Below are positions 45,312 to 54,357 of a stretch of DNA of 64,000 nucleotides, piece after piece. Position 1 is the first letter of the stretch. Every line of letters begins with the position of its first letter. The notes under the pieces were generated by a model. It saw nothing but the letters and a program-made list of their open reading frames with translations. It was not told where the DNA came from and did not search any database. The position numbers were made by a program, and so were the translations under genes. Origin of the DNA: DASPWV01 sp046727855 (GTDB lineage Bacteria > Acidobacteriota > Vicinamibacteria > Vicinamibacterales > UBA2999); NCBI GenBank assembly GCA_046727855.1, contig JBKPDL010000068.1, positions 1 through 64,000 of the forward strand. Reading direction: 5' to 3'.

Positions 45312-45740
45312 ATGCCAACCTTATTGAACCTTCGAACGGTCGCCGCCGCCAGTCTCATCGCGCTTCTGCCGCTGACCGTGAGCGGTGACCAGCCGGCCGA
45401 GACTCGAGTGGTCGAAATCCGCGCCTACAACCTGAAACCCGGCACGCGCGATCGCTTTCACTCGTTGTTTGTCAGCCAGGGGCTCCCGATGCTCAAGCGC
45501 TGGAACGTTGACGTCGTTTCGTACGGGCCATCGCCCCACGACGCGAATTCATATTTCCTGATGCGTGGATATCCGAGCCTGGAGGAGCGCCAGAAAAGCG
45601 AGGACGCGTTCTACGGAAGCGAGGAATGGATCAAGGGACCGCGGGAGGCGATTCTCGCCTGCATTGAAAGCTACGCGACAATCGTGATTCCCGTCGACGC
45701 GGCGACGTTGCACGGACTTAGAAACACACGCCGCGAATAA
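45312..45740 (+). CDS. NIPSNAP family protein, exported
   Basis: 142 residues. The ATG follows GGAGGA and opens a signal peptide (MPTLLNLRTVAAASLIALLPLTVSG). The NIPSNAP/dimeric alpha-beta barrel domain follows: VVEIRAYNLKPGTRDRFHSLF, GPSPHDANSYFLMRGYPSLEERQKSEDAFYGSEEWI. The enzymatic role is not established for the family. The 210 bp upstream show no gene. Confidence 0.85.
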   Translation: MPTLLNLRTVAAASLIALLPLTVSGDQPAETRVVEIRAYNLKPGTRDRFHSLFVSQGLPMLKRWNVDVVSYGPSPHDANSYFLMRGYPSLEERQKSEDAFYGSEEWIKGPREAILACIESYATIVIPVDAATLHGLRNTRRE

Positions 45741-45775
45741 GCACAGCCGCTGGTCTGCGCTATGCTCGTTCGGAT

Positions 45776-46285
45776 ATGAAACTTACCGAAGTCTTTCTCG
45801 CCGAGCTGGACCGCGAAGCCGAGCGCTCGCGTCGAGCGCTTCAACTGGTACCCGAAGGCAACTACGACTGGAAGCCGCACGATAAATCCATGGCGTTCGG
45901 CTATCTCACCGAGATGGTCGCGATGATGCCGTCCTGGATTGGCTTCATCATCAATCAAAACGAGCTCGACCTGAATCCGCCCGGCGGATCGCAGAACAGG
46001 CCGGCGCCCATGCACACGGCCGCGGAGCTGCTCAAAGGGCTCGACACGTCGGTAGCAAGCGGGCGTCAGGCGCTGCAGAGCACGAACGACGAGTTTCTCA
46101 ACAGCAACTGGCGGCTGCTCGTCGGCGGCAACGTCGTGGCCGAAGCGCCGCGTCACGTAATGATGCGCGATCTGATCAACCACATGGCGCATCACCGGGG
46201 ACAGATGACCGTGTACCTCCGCCTGATGGGCGCGACGGTGCCCGCGCTCTACGGTCCCTCGGCAGACGACAAGCGTTTCGTGTAA
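45776..46285 (+). CDS. DinB family protein
   Basis: 169 residues, a four-helix bundle of the DinB/YfiT type. It opens with MKLTEVFLAELDREAERSRRALQLVPEGNYDWKPHDKSM, has a stretch of long helices, and ends with LINHMAHHRGQMTVYLRLMG. Those His residues, with an earlier acidic or His residue, usually bind a metal in the family, in some members for thiol transfer (bacillithiol or mycothiol). Which thiol, if any, is used here is unknown. It lies 35 bases after the NIPSNAP gene and may be co-transcribed. Confidence 0.88.
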   Translation: MKLTEVFLAELDREAERSRRALQLVPEGNYDWKPHDKSMAFGYLTEMVAMMPSWIGFIINQNELDLNPPGGSQNRPAPMHTAAELLKGLDTSVASGRQALQSTNDEFLNSNWRLLVGGNVVAEAPRHVMMRDLINHMAHHRGQMTVYLRLMGATVPALYGPSADDKRFV

Positions 46286-46291
46286 TCAGGG

Positions 46292-47392
46292 TCAGAAGCG
46301 GATGATGCCTCTTCCGCCTTCTGCATCGCCGAGTGCGCGGAGTGCGTCGTTCACTTGATCGATTGTGTAGGTGCGCGTCGCGATCTCACGCAATTTGAGT
46401 TTGCCCTGCTGGTACAGCGCCGCGAGCTGCGGGATATCGCGAAGCGGCTGACCGGATCCATAGGCGGATCCGATCAGCCGCTTCTCCTGCATGACGAACG
46501 GAAACATCGGCAGCGACGCGCGCCCATCCACGCGCGATAGTCCGGTGATCACCACTGTGCCGCCCTTTCGCGCGGCGGCAACAGCGTCGGTAATCGTCTC
46601 TGCCGTTCCGACGGTATCGATCACGTAATCTGCGCCGCGGCCCGCCGTCCGTTCGCGGATCGCCTCGACGGCCGACCCCGCGATCTGCGCGACGTCGGTC
46701 GCACCAAGAGCTTTCGCGAGCTCCAGCGGCTCTCGCCGGCGATCGGCGGCGACAATGCGCGACGCGCCGGCGATGGCTGCGCCCTGCACGACGTTGAGCC
46801 CGACGCCGCCGGCGCCGATCACTGCCACGGTTGCGCCGGCCGACACCCTGGCTGCATTCAACACGGCGCCCACTCCGGTGACCACGGCACATCCAAGCGC
46901 CGCAAGCGCATCGAACGGGATCTCGTCGTCGATCCGGATCGCTGCTTCTTGCGGAACCACAACATGCGAGGCAAAACAGGCCGTGCCGAGAAACGGCGCC
47001 ACGTCTGTCTCTCGCGCGCGCAGTCGCGTGCCGCCGTCCGGCATCTTGTTACGGTAAGTCGTCTTCTCGAGGCGATCGCAAAGAACTGGCCGGCCCTCGA
47101 CGCACGAGGGGCACTTGCCGCAGGCGGGGGCCCAGCACAACACAACACGGTCGCCTGGTTTTAGTTCAGCGACATCGCCGCCGACTTCGCGGACGATGCC
47201 CGCGCCTTCGTGTCCGAGCACCAACGGCACGCGCATGGGCCAGTCGCCGGTGGCCGCGTGCAAATCGCTGTGGCAAACGCCGGCCGCCCTGACCTCGACG
47301 AGCACTTCGCCACGCCCGGGGGGAGCCAGTTCAGCCGATTCGAGCGAAAGTGGGGCACCTTGTTCCCAAAGAATTGCCGCGCGGATTTCCAT
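46292..47392 (-). CDS. Zinc-dependent alcohol dehydrogenase (MDR superfamily)
   Basis: 366 residues, class III/IV-like medium-chain dehydrogenase. Catalytic zinc site: GVCHSDLHAATGDW and LGHEGAGIV. Structural zinc loop: CGKCPSCVEGRPVLC with four Cys. The NAD-binding motif is VIGAGGVGLNVVQGA with ADRR after the second strand, whose Asp favours NAD. The length and insert (TTYRNKMPDGGTRLRARETDVAPFLGTACFASHVV) are close to S-(hydroxymethyl)glutathione or mycothiol-type formaldehyde dehydrogenases. The ATG is the first that gives the family N-terminus (MEIRAAILWEQG). Confidence 0.9.
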   Translation of the reverse strand: MEIRAAILWEQGAPLSLESAELAPPGRGEVLVEVRAAGVCHSDLHAATGDWPMRVPLVLGHEGAGIVREVGGDVAELKPGDRVVLCWAPACGKCPSCVEGRPVLCDRLEKTTYRNKMPDGGTRLRARETDVAPFLGTACFASHVVVPQEAAIRIDDEIPFDALAALGCAVVTGVGAVLNAARVSAGATVAVIGAGGVGLNVVQGAAIAGASRIVAADRRREPLELAKALGATDVAQIAGSAVEAIRERTAGRGADYVIDTVGTAETITDAVAAARKGGTVVITGLSRVDGRASLPMFPFVMQEKRLIGSAYGSGQPLRDIPQLAALYQQGKLKLREIATRTYTIDQVNDALRALGDAEGGRGIIRF

Positions 47393-47520
47393 TGAATGGG
47401 ACGTCGCCCGTAAACTCGCTGACTTAGCAGAATCGTTCAGGGCATTCTCTCTGATGGTGCCCTGCCAATCGTAGCTCGAACCGAGAGCGGGCAATCGTCG
47501 TCAGGAACCGGAGCGAAGGC

Positions 47521-47610
47521 TGGCGGAGAGGAAGGGATTCGAACCCCTGGAAGCCTTTCGACTTCAACGGTTTTCAAGACCGCCGCCTTAAACCACTCGG
47601 CCACCTCTCC
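47521..47610 (-). tRNA. tRNA-Ser (anticodon UGA)
   Basis: Read on the minus strand: acceptor GGAGAGG pairs with CCTCTCC, D-arm GCCGAGTGG, anticodon stem-loop CGGTCTTGAAAACCG with loop CTTGAAA (anticodon TGA), a long variable arm typical of serine, T-arm GGGGTTCGAATCCCT, discriminator G, and an encoded CCA. The length is 90 bases. It lies 1.3 kb downstream of serS, whose product charges it. Confidence 0.97.
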
Positions 47611-47651
47611 GGCTACTTTTCAGCTTAGCGCACATCTGCAGGGAGCTCCGC

Positions 47652-48875
47652 TCAAGGCACCTGCATCGCGAAACTCTCGACCGACATCGTCAGTATCCGG
47701 CGACCGTTCGCGTCGCCAAACAAATCCATCGCGATCGGCGACAGACCGACGAACTGTATTCTCGCCAGCGTGTCCTGGAGATTCGCCGAGAAAATCGCGA
47801 GTGCGCCGCTGCGCGGGTGCACGTTGCCGTCTACTACGACTTCTTCAAACCAATCCTGGAAATCGCCCACGGTTTCACCCGTTTGCGTCGCTTCAGCGGC
47901 AATAATGCTGAACTGCGGCACACCTGGCGTGAACCGCAGGCGGGTGCCGGTCGTGATCGGAAGCTTCGGCACTGACATCCGGATTCCGCGCACGCCGACC
48001 ACGCGCCTGGTATCGATGCCCTCGATATTCATGGCGAACGCGTGCGAAAAGAACCCGGTTTGCAATTGGGCGTTCACCGTCCCCGAAGTGGAACGCAGGC
48101 GGGTCGAGTCAGGAACGAGAGTAAAGCTGATCGATCCGGCTGTCTTCTGCGCGGCGTCGAAATCGGCAATCTGAAAATCGCTCAAGTAGGCATCGAAGAT
48201 CTCGAGGCGCGACACCTCTCTGAAGTTCAGGTCGACCTGAATCACGACAGCGTCTTTGACCGACTGATTTCCAGTGGCGACGTTGTTGAACCAATCGATG
48301 ACTGAAAGAACAAGGCCGTTGGCTTTGAAGTAGCAGTCCTCGATCTGATCGATGTTGACGGCACATCCAGCGAAGGACGCGAGCCGGAAGGTGACGCCGC
48401 CGTCGATCTGTAGAAAAAAGATTCCGCCGTACGGCGTCGGCGGCACAACCGGTTCCGCAGGTCCGGGCGGTCCAGGAGGACCCGGCGGACCGGCAGGTCC
48501 GGTGGGACCGGCGTCGCCTCTGTCTCCCTTATCGGCTTTGTCACCTTTGTCGCCCTTCGGTCCCGGCGGGCCCTGTGGACCAACGGTCGACACTGGGAGA
48601 AGTGCAACATTCAATTCGTTGTTGCCAGCCGCAACCGTCACCGTTCGTGTCTCGATCGTCCAGCCGGGCGCGGGAGCCTGCAGGGTAATCGAGTGATCGC
48701 CCACCGTCACGCTGAGCGTCACGGGCGTTACTTTGCCAGTTGGTGTCCCGTCGACAGAGACCTGCGCGCCCGAGGGGAACGAAGTCACTTTGAGCGCGGC
48801 GTTTTGCGCGAAGCCGGGCGAGGCCGTTGCAATTATCGATATGACGAACAGAGCTGTCCTGCAGACCAACGACAT
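47652..48875 (-). CDS. Secreted PEGA / collagen-like / tail-tube-like protein
   Basis: 407 residues. Signal peptide to FAQ (24), then a PEGA domain (residues about 28-95, KVTSFPSGAQVSVDGTPTG). A collagen-like stretch of 13 Gly-X-Y triplets (99-139) has one Ala for Gly in the run. The C-terminal 260 residues look like a repeated fold. One half reads DWFNNVATGN with ADFDAAQKTAGSISFTLVPDS; the other reads QDWFEEVVVDGNVHPRSGALAIFSANLQ with ARIQFVGLSPIAM. These resemble gp19/Hcp-type tail-tube proteins by residue pattern. Function unknown; a trimeric surface fibre is one possibility. The tail-tube link is a judgement by eye. Confidence 0.75.
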   Translation of the reverse strand: MSLVCRTALFVISIIATASPGFAQNAALKVTSFPSGAQVSVDGTPTGKVTPVTLSVTVGDHSITLQAPAPGWTIETRTVTVAAGNNELNVALLPVSTVGPQGPPGPKGDKGDKADKGDRGDAGPTGPAGPPGPPGPPGPAEPVVPPTPYGGIFFLQIDGGVTFRLASFAGCAVNIDQIEDCYFKANGLVLSVIDWFNNVATGNQSVKDAVVIQVDLNFREVSRLEIFDAYLSDFQIADFDAAQKTAGSISFTLVPDSTRLRSTSGTVNAQLQTGFFSHAFAMNIEGIDTRRVVGVRGIRMSVPKLPITTGTRLRFTPGVPQFSIIAAEATQTGETVGDFQDWFEEVVVDGNVHPRSGALAIFSANLQDTLARIQFVGLSPIAMDLFGDANGRRILTMSVESFAMQVP

Positions 48876-48947
48876 TGAGGTGAATCCTTCTCGATGCTCA
48901 ATTGATGGCGGAAGCGGGCGTCATTAACCCGCGACCGTCGAGCTAAG

Positions 48948-50237
48948 TCAAGAGACGGCCTCGATCAATTCGTTCCCGTTCATGAACGGTCGCAATGCTG
49001 TCGGAATCGCGACGGAGCCATCGCGCTGCTGGCAGTTCTCGAGAATGGCAATCAAGGTGCGGCCGACGGCCAGTCCCGATCCGTTCAAGGTGTGGACGAA
49101 GTCGGCCTTGCCGGTTCCCTGCGGCCGATACTTGATGTTGGCGCGCCGCGCCTGAAATGCTTCCGTATTGGAGCACGACGAAATCTCGCGATACATCTGC
49201 TGGCTCGGCAGCCACACTTCGAGGTCGTAGGTCTTCGCTGCGGCGAAACCCATATCGCCGGTTGACAACACCACCGTGCGATACGGCAATTCGAGCAGCT
49301 GCAACACACGCTCGGCGTCCGCCGTCAGCCCTTCGAGCTCGTCGTACGACGTTTCCGGCTCGGTAAATTTCACGAGCTCCACCTTGTCGAATTGATGCTG
49401 GCGAATGAGGCCACGCACGTCGGCGCCGTACGAACCTGCCTCGCTGCGGAAGCACGGTGTATACGCCGTGAACTTCAGCGGCAGCAAACGGCCGTCGAGG
49501 ATCTCGCCGCGATACAGGTTCGTCAGCGGCACTTCGGCAGTCGGAATCAGATACAGATCCCACTCGCCGCCAATTTTAAAAAGGTCCTGCTCGAACTTCG
49601 GCAGTTGTCCGGTCCCGTAGAGCGTTGCCGCATTGACGAGAAACGGCGGTTCGATTTCGGTGTAGCCATGCTCGGTCGTGTGCAGATGGAGCATGAAATT
49701 GATCAACGCGCGCTCGAGTTGCGCGCCTGCGCGCATGAGGACCGCAAAGCGCGCGCCGGCAATCTTGGTGGCGCGCTCGAAGTCGATGATCCCGAGCTGC
49801 GGGCCGAGTTCCCAGTGAGGCTTTGCCTCGAAATCAAACGAGCGAGGCTCGCCCCACTTGCGGATCTCGACGTTGTCCTGCGCGCTCTTTCCAACGGGCA
49901 CGCTCTCGTGCGGCACATTCGGCATGGTCGCGAGCAGTCGGCTGCGCTGACCTTCGGCCGCATCGAGTTCGACTTCCATCTGCTTGATTTTGGCCGCGCG
50001 CATCTTGCTCGCTTCGAAGAGCGGCCGTGCGTCCTGGCCCTGGCGCTTCGCGCGCGCAACCTCGTCCGCCGCGGCGTTCTGCTCGCGCTTGAGCCCCTCG
50101 AGCTGCGGAATCAGCCGGCGGCGCTGCGTTTCCAACGTTGCCAGCTGCTCGAGGTCTTTGGTCAGATCGAGACCTCGCGCCGCCATGCGTTGCCGCACGA
50201 GTTCCAGGTTGTCGCGAATGAAGCCCGGATCGAGCAT
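48948..50237 (-). CDS. serS: Seryl-tRNA synthetase
   Basis: 429 residues. The N-terminal coiled-coil arm (RRRLIPQLEGLKREQNAAADEVARAKRQGQ) recognises the long variable arm of tRNA-Ser. Class II catalytic motifs are present: motif 2 FRSEAGSYGADVRGLIRQHQFDKVELVKF and motif 3 NGSGLAVGRTLIAILE. The TAEVPLTN stretch that binds serine is also present. It charges tRNA-Ser (encoded nearby at 47521) and would also charge any tRNA-Sec, which matters given the UGA gene at 40686. It is divergent from galU with only 18 bases between start codons. Confidence 0.97.
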   Translation of the reverse strand: MLDPGFIRDNLELVRQRMAARGLDLTKDLEQLATLETQRRRLIPQLEGLKREQNAAADEVARAKRQGQDARPLFEASKMRAAKIKQMEVELDAAEGQRSRLLATMPNVPHESVPVGKSAQDNVEIRKWGEPRSFDFEAKPHWELGPQLGIIDFERATKIAGARFAVLMRAGAQLERALINFMLHLHTTEHGYTEIEPPFLVNAATLYGTGQLPKFEQDLFKIGGEWDLYLIPTAEVPLTNLYRGEILDGRLLPLKFTAYTPCFRSEAGSYGADVRGLIRQHQFDKVELVKFTEPETSYDELEGLTADAERVLQLLELPYRTVVLSTGDMGFAAAKTYDLEVWLPSQQMYREISSCSNTEAFQARRANIKYRPQGTGKADFVHTLNGSGLAVGRTLIAILENCQQRDGSVAIPTALRPFMNGNELIEAVS

Positions 50238-50255
50238 TCCTGTATCCTATTCCGG

Positions 50256-51170
50256 ATGCCCCCGTCGATTCGCAAAGCTGTGTTTCCCGCCGCGGGGTTG
50301 GGAACACGGTTCCTTCCCGCCACGAAAGCGCAACCCAAGGAAATGCTGCCGCTCGTGGACAAGCCGACGATTCAGTACGGCGTTGAGGAAGCCGTCGCCT
50401 CCGGTGTCACTGACATCGTTCTCGTCACGGGGCGGGGCAAGAACGCCATCGAGGATCACTTCGATCGATCGACGGAACTCGAAAGCTTTCTCGAAGCGCG
50501 TGGCAAGCGTGAGCAACTGGAACAGGTCCGATGGATTTCAAGCCTGATCAATCTGTCGTACGTGCGCCAAGGCGAGCCGCTTGGTCTTGGTCATGCCGTG
50601 CTGGTGGCCAAGGCCCTCATCGGCGACGAACCTTTCGCCGTCGTTCTCGGGGACGACGTGATGGACGCGGACCCGCCGGCGCTCAGGCAGATGATCGAGG
50701 TGTATAACCGCGTTGACGGACCGGTCCTTGCCGTTGAACGCGTGCCTGAAGAGGACGTCTCGAGCTACGGCATCATCAGCGTGCAGCCGGATCTGGTCGC
50801 CGACTCGTTTGCGTCAGACGCGCCACGCGTGCATCGGATCAAGGACTTGGTTGAGAAACCGCCGCGTGGCGAGGCGCCCTCGAACCTCGCCATCATCGGC
50901 CGCTACATCCTCACGCCAGACATCTTTTCAGCGCTCGAGGCGACTTCGGAAGATCGATCCGGAGAGATTCAGCTCACGAACGGCCTCCGCCGACTGCTGC
51001 AGAAGCGGCCTCTTTACGCGTGCGAGGTGAAGGGTGTCCGCCATGACACCGGGAACAAGTTAGGTTATCTGAAGGCTACCGTCTATTTCGCGCTGAAGCG
51101 TCCGGACCTGGCAGACGCGTTTCGCGCATATTTGGAGAGCCTGAATCTCACGTCGACGCTCAAACCGTGA
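50256..51170 (+). CDS. galU: UTP--glucose-1-phosphate uridylyltransferase
   Basis: 304 residues. MPPSIRKAVFPAAGLGTRFLPATKAQPKEMLPLVDKPTIQYGVEEA is the classical GalU start with the nucleotide-binding Gly-X-Gly-Thr-Arg and metal or phosphate Lys. PFAVVLGDDVMDA holds the active-site Asp; RVHRIKDLVEKPPRGEAPSNLAIIGRYILTP and GEIQLTNGLRRLL are further family motifs. It makes UDP-glucose for glycan and envelope synthesis. The same frame is open far upstream (antisense to serS); the ATG used is the one that yields the family N-terminus. Confidence 0.96.
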   Translation: MPPSIRKAVFPAAGLGTRFLPATKAQPKEMLPLVDKPTIQYGVEEAVASGVTDIVLVTGRGKNAIEDHFDRSTELESFLEARGKREQLEQVRWISSLINLSYVRQGEPLGLGHAVLVAKALIGDEPFAVVLGDDVMDADPPALRQMIEVYNRVDGPVLAVERVPEEDVSSYGIISVQPDLVADSFASDAPRVHRIKDLVEKPPRGEAPSNLAIIGRYILTPDIFSALEATSEDRSGEIQLTNGLRRLLQKRPLYACEVKGVRHDTGNKLGYLKATVYFALKRPDLADAFRAYLESLNLTSTLKP

Positions 51171-51192
51171 GGGTGTCAGTAACCGGGACGCC

Positions 51193-51225
51193 CGGCAAAG
51201 GCGCCGACACGGGCGCGCCTTGCCG
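51193..51225 (+). terminator. Terminator-like hairpin after galU
   Basis: CGGCAA-GGCGC pairs with GCGCC-TTGCCG with one bulged A, around a 10-base loop, between convergent galU and FmdB-type genes. No T-run follows, so this is only a possible terminator. Confidence 0.35.
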
Positions 51226-51315
51226 ACTAAAGCCACGCCAACGCGCCAACCCCACTCGTCCGCCGTTACACGCGCGCGTTCTTACCGAGAGCTGATAGCC
51301 GACTGTTGACAGCTT

Positions 51316-51645
51316 CTACGATGTCGCCGGCTTGGTCTCCGGCTTCGATTCCACTTTCGTTTCTGTTTTTGGTTCCGCCTTCGATTCCGCTGACGATGTG
51401 CCGGACGCCGCGCGTTTCGAGTCGGCGGCCTTGTCGCCGCCGGCTGCGGCTCCATCCGTTTTGCCGGCGCGCGCGTAGTCGGTGATGTACCACCCGGAAC
51501 CTTTGAACTGTATGGCCGGCGACGAGAGGAGCTTGCGCACGACGCCGTTGCAGCGGGGACATGCTTCAAGCGGAGCGTCGGAGAACTTCTGAATCACCTC
51601 GAAGCGATGCCCGCAGGCCTCGCACTGGTATTCATACAACGGCAT
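51316..51645 (-). CDS. FmdB-type zinc-ribbon protein
   Basis: 109 residues. MPLYEYQCEACGHRFEVIQKFSDAPLEACPRCNGVVRKLLSSPAIQFKGSGWYITDY is the whole FmdB/CxxC_CxxC_SSSS domain, with two CXXC knuckles for one zinc. The remaining half is Lys/Glu/Ala/Thr-rich and likely disordered. Function is poorly known (a regulatory or ribosome-linked role has been proposed for relatives). The ATG follows GGAG at 8 bases and lies 5 bases from the stop of the DUF885 gene, so the two form an operon. Confidence 0.9.
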   Translation of the reverse strand: MPLYEYQCEACGHRFEVIQKFSDAPLEACPRCNGVVRKLLSSPAIQFKGSGWYITDYARAGKTDGAAAGGDKAADSKRAASGTSSAESKAEPKTETKVESKPETKPATS

Positions 51646-51650
51646 CAGGT

Positions 51651-53354
51651 TTACTCCAGCACCGCATCGGCCGGGCGCGCGCTCAAGCCGTCCGGGGAGC
51701 TTCGTGTCAGCGTCGGCACGCCGAGCATCAGTTGGCGAAGCGCCCAGAACGGCGCCGCGCCCTGCGCCAGCAACGCCTCGTGAAACGCGCGGAGCGACGC
51801 CTTGCCGGCCCGTTGTTCCTGCCAATCACGACGCAGCTTCAGCAGCGCGAGTTTGCCGGCAGTGTAGACCAGGTACGTCGGATCGAAGGTGCCGCGCTCG
51901 GCTTCGCGGCGCGCGCTCGCTTCTTCCAAAAACGCTTCGTCGCGGAAAAAGCGAACGCCTTGCTCGACCGACCAGTCGTCGGTGTGCAGCCGTATGCCCA
52001 CCACAAAGCGCGCGAGGCGCACGAGCGCTTCGGCGAGCTGGCCCAGTTTGAGCGTGTAATCACGCCGGCCGAATCCGGCCTCGATCATCATCTGCTCGCA
52101 GTAGTGCGCCCAGCCCTCGACATACGACGTCGTCATGAATAACGTCGAGCGCCGCACCTTCGATTCCACGCGGCGGAGGTGCTGATAGTGCAGGTAATGG
52201 CCGGGAAAGACTTCGTGAATCGAGATGGTCCAGAGCGTCGGGATGTTGAAGTCGCGAAGATGTTCCAGTTGTCGCTCCGCTGGCCAGCTCGGGTCCACGT
52301 CGGTGAGGTAGTAGAGCGCACGTGAGGCGCGCGGCTCAAATGGGCCGGGCGACCACATGCTGGCAAACGACCAGCGGAAGAACTCCGGAGTTGGAGCAAC
52401 CTCGACCGAGAGGCCGTCTGGTATGGGCACGATCGCGTTCCGTTCGAGGAACGTTTTCAGTTCTCCCAACTGCTCACGGGCAGTGGCGAGCAACTTGCCC
52501 GGTTCAGGATGCGATTCCCTTTTCGCTTTGCGCCACGACTCGATCGGGTCCGCGCCGTTGAGGCGTCCCGCCAGGGTGCGGAACTCCTCCTGCGTGGCGT
52601 GGAGCTCACGTTCGGCGATCGCCAGCAGTCGGTCGACAGGAAGCGCAATTCCCTCATCCACGCGCAGCTTCTGTTCGAACTTGTCGCGACCGAGGCGGAA
52701 CGACGCCTTGGCGCGGGGGCGCACATCGTTCTCGAGGTAATCAACATAGCTCCCGATTGACTGCACGGCTTCGGCCGACGCGTCGGCGAGATCCGCAAGC
52801 AGGTGCAAATCGTCGAGCGATGAAAACGCCTTGGGCAAATCGCTGTCGATGAACGTCATGGCGCCTCGAAGCGTCTCGAGGCCGACCTTGACGAACATCG
52901 CCGGCGTCTCTTTGATGTTTTCGCGCGCGGCCTCGATCAGGCGCGGCGTCTGACGCAGCTTCGACAGCACCCGCCGCGCGCGTTCAGGCACCGGCGCGTA
53001 ATCGAAGATCGCCTGCGCCGCGAGGCTCGAGGCGAGCGTCTCGGCATAGACGTAGGGATTGCGTTCCCAAGAGCGGACTTCCTCGAATTCGAAGAGACGC
53101 GACCGGATGTTGGCAGAGACAATCGCGTGCTCCACGCGCTCGACATCTGGAAGCGTGTCGACCGGAATCGCGTCGAGACGGCGGGCGAAGCCGGCAAGCG
53201 CACTCAAATGCGTGTCGATCGCGGGCTTTCGGAAATCCTCCAGCAGATCGTCATGGAGGTGAACGCCATCCATCGTGGCACTGGTAGGGTGCGCCTCGTA
53301 TAGATAGTTGAGGTAGTCGTCGACAAAGTGTGGGAAAGGCTCGGCCGCGTGCAT
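51651..53354 (-). CDS. DUF885 family metallopeptidase-like protein
   Basis: 567 residues, a typical length. DUF885 signature: TISIHEVFPGHYLHYQHLRR (HExxxGH metal site) and TTSYVEGWAHYCEQMMIEAGF, with PTYLVYTAGKLALLKLRRDW toward the end. Family members are zinc carboxypeptidase-like enzymes; the substrate here is unknown. No signal peptide is visible, unlike many relatives. A TTG codon directly precedes the ATG chosen. Confidence 0.9.
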   Translation of the reverse strand: MHAAEPFPHFVDDYLNYLYEAHPTSATMDGVHLHDDLLEDFRKPAIDTHLSALAGFARRLDAIPVDTLPDVERVEHAIVSANIRSRLFEFEEVRSWERNPYVYAETLASSLAAQAIFDYAPVPERARRVLSKLRQTPRLIEAARENIKETPAMFVKVGLETLRGAMTFIDSDLPKAFSSLDDLHLLADLADASAEAVQSIGSYVDYLENDVRPRAKASFRLGRDKFEQKLRVDEGIALPVDRLLAIAERELHATQEEFRTLAGRLNGADPIESWRKAKRESHPEPGKLLATAREQLGELKTFLERNAIVPIPDGLSVEVAPTPEFFRWSFASMWSPGPFEPRASRALYYLTDVDPSWPAERQLEHLRDFNIPTLWTISIHEVFPGHYLHYQHLRRVESKVRRSTLFMTTSYVEGWAHYCEQMMIEAGFGRRDYTLKLGQLAEALVRLARFVVGIRLHTDDWSVEQGVRFFRDEAFLEEASARREAERGTFDPTYLVYTAGKLALLKLRRDWQEQRAGKASLRAFHEALLAQGAAPFWALRQLMLGVPTLTRSSPDGLSARPADAVLE

Positions 53355-53460
53355 CAAGTTCTCTGGCCCCAGTTGGATCGAACCTCGGCCTTGGATCTCC
53401 AGGCCACGAAGCGCCTCCGCGCGGGTGGGCGATCCTTCAATGCTACATTAAAATTCTGCC

Positions 53461-54309
53461 GTGACGGGCACGCTCTTCGTCGTCGCCACCCCGATCGGCA
53501 ACCTGGAAGATATAACCCTCCGCGCGCTTCGCGTCCTGCGGGAGGTGGACCTGGTCGCCGCCGAGGATACGCGGCGCACGGGCAACCTGCTTCGCCACTA
53601 TAAGATCGAGACGCCGCTCGTAAGCCTGCACGAGCGCAATGAAAGTGTCCGTATTGGCCCGATCCTCGACCGGCTGCGTGCGGGTCGGTCGGTTGCACTC
53701 GTCAGCGACGCCGGGACCCCCGCCATTTCGGATCCGGGAGCGACACTCGTCCGGGCGGTTCGCGACGCAGGGTTTACCGTCGCGCCCGTACCCGGACCCA
53801 GCGCCGTGCTCGCGGCAATAAGCGCCAGTGGGCTCAGAACCGGGCGGTTCGTGTTCGCTGAATTTCCACCTGTTAGGTCATCAGCCCGCAGGAAATGGGT
53901 GGCATGGGCGACCTCACGAACGGAGGAGGCCGTCGTTTTCTTCGAAGCACCGCACCGAATCGAGAAGACGCTCACAGAACTCGCATCATTATTGGGTGAA
54001 CGACCAATTTGTGTCGGCCGTGAGTTGACAAAGCTCCATGAGGAGTGGCGCGAGGGCCTCGCGCAGGCTCTGGCGAGGCACTTTCAAGACCCTCAGGGCG
54101 AATTCGTGATCGTCATCCCACCGCGGCCGGATGACGGAACGCCAAGCGAACCTCCGCCTGATGATGTGGTCTACGCCTTATTTGGTCAAATAGCCAATAA
54201 CAATGCGCTCGATCGTCGCGCTGCGGTCCGTGAGGTTGCCGAAAGACTGGAAATGACGCCTAAGGCCGTCTACGAAGCGATCGAGCGAGCCAAGAATTCT
54301 GGCGTGTGA
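53461..54309 (+). CDS. rsmI: 16S rRNA (cytidine(1402)-2'-O)-methyltransferase
   Basis: 282 residues from a GTG start. RsmI motifs: TLFVVATPIGNLEDITLRAL, VAAEDTRRTGNLLRHY, VALVSDAGTPAISDPG, PGPSAVLAAISASGL, VVFFEAPHRIEKTL and ELTKLHEEW. It methylates C1402 in the decoding centre of 16S rRNA. The C-terminal 60 residues include a small helical domain (RRAAVREVAERLEMTPKAVYEAIERAKNSGV) common to the family. Confidence 0.95.
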   Translation: MTGTLFVVATPIGNLEDITLRALRVLREVDLVAAEDTRRTGNLLRHYKIETPLVSLHERNESVRIGPILDRLRAGRSVALVSDAGTPAISDPGATLVRAVRDAGFTVAPVPGPSAVLAAISASGLRTGRFVFAEFPPVRSSARRKWVAWATSRTEEAVVFFEAPHRIEKTLTELASLLGERPICVGRELTKLHEEWREGLAQALARHFQDPQGEFVIVIPPRPDDGTPSEPPPDDVVYALFGQIANNNALDRRAAVREVAERLEMTPKAVYEAIERAKNSGV

Positions 54310-54357
54310 CCAACTTGACCTCTCTTTGGACTTTTTGCTAAGTTTTTGCGCCCGGAG

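Noticed and set aside
48443..48580. DNA microsatellite
   Set aside because: It encodes the Gly-X-Y triplets of the collagen-like protein in frame.
49392..50255. N-terminal extension of galU
   Set aside because: Antisense to serS; the GalU family N-terminus starts exactly at the ATG at 50256.
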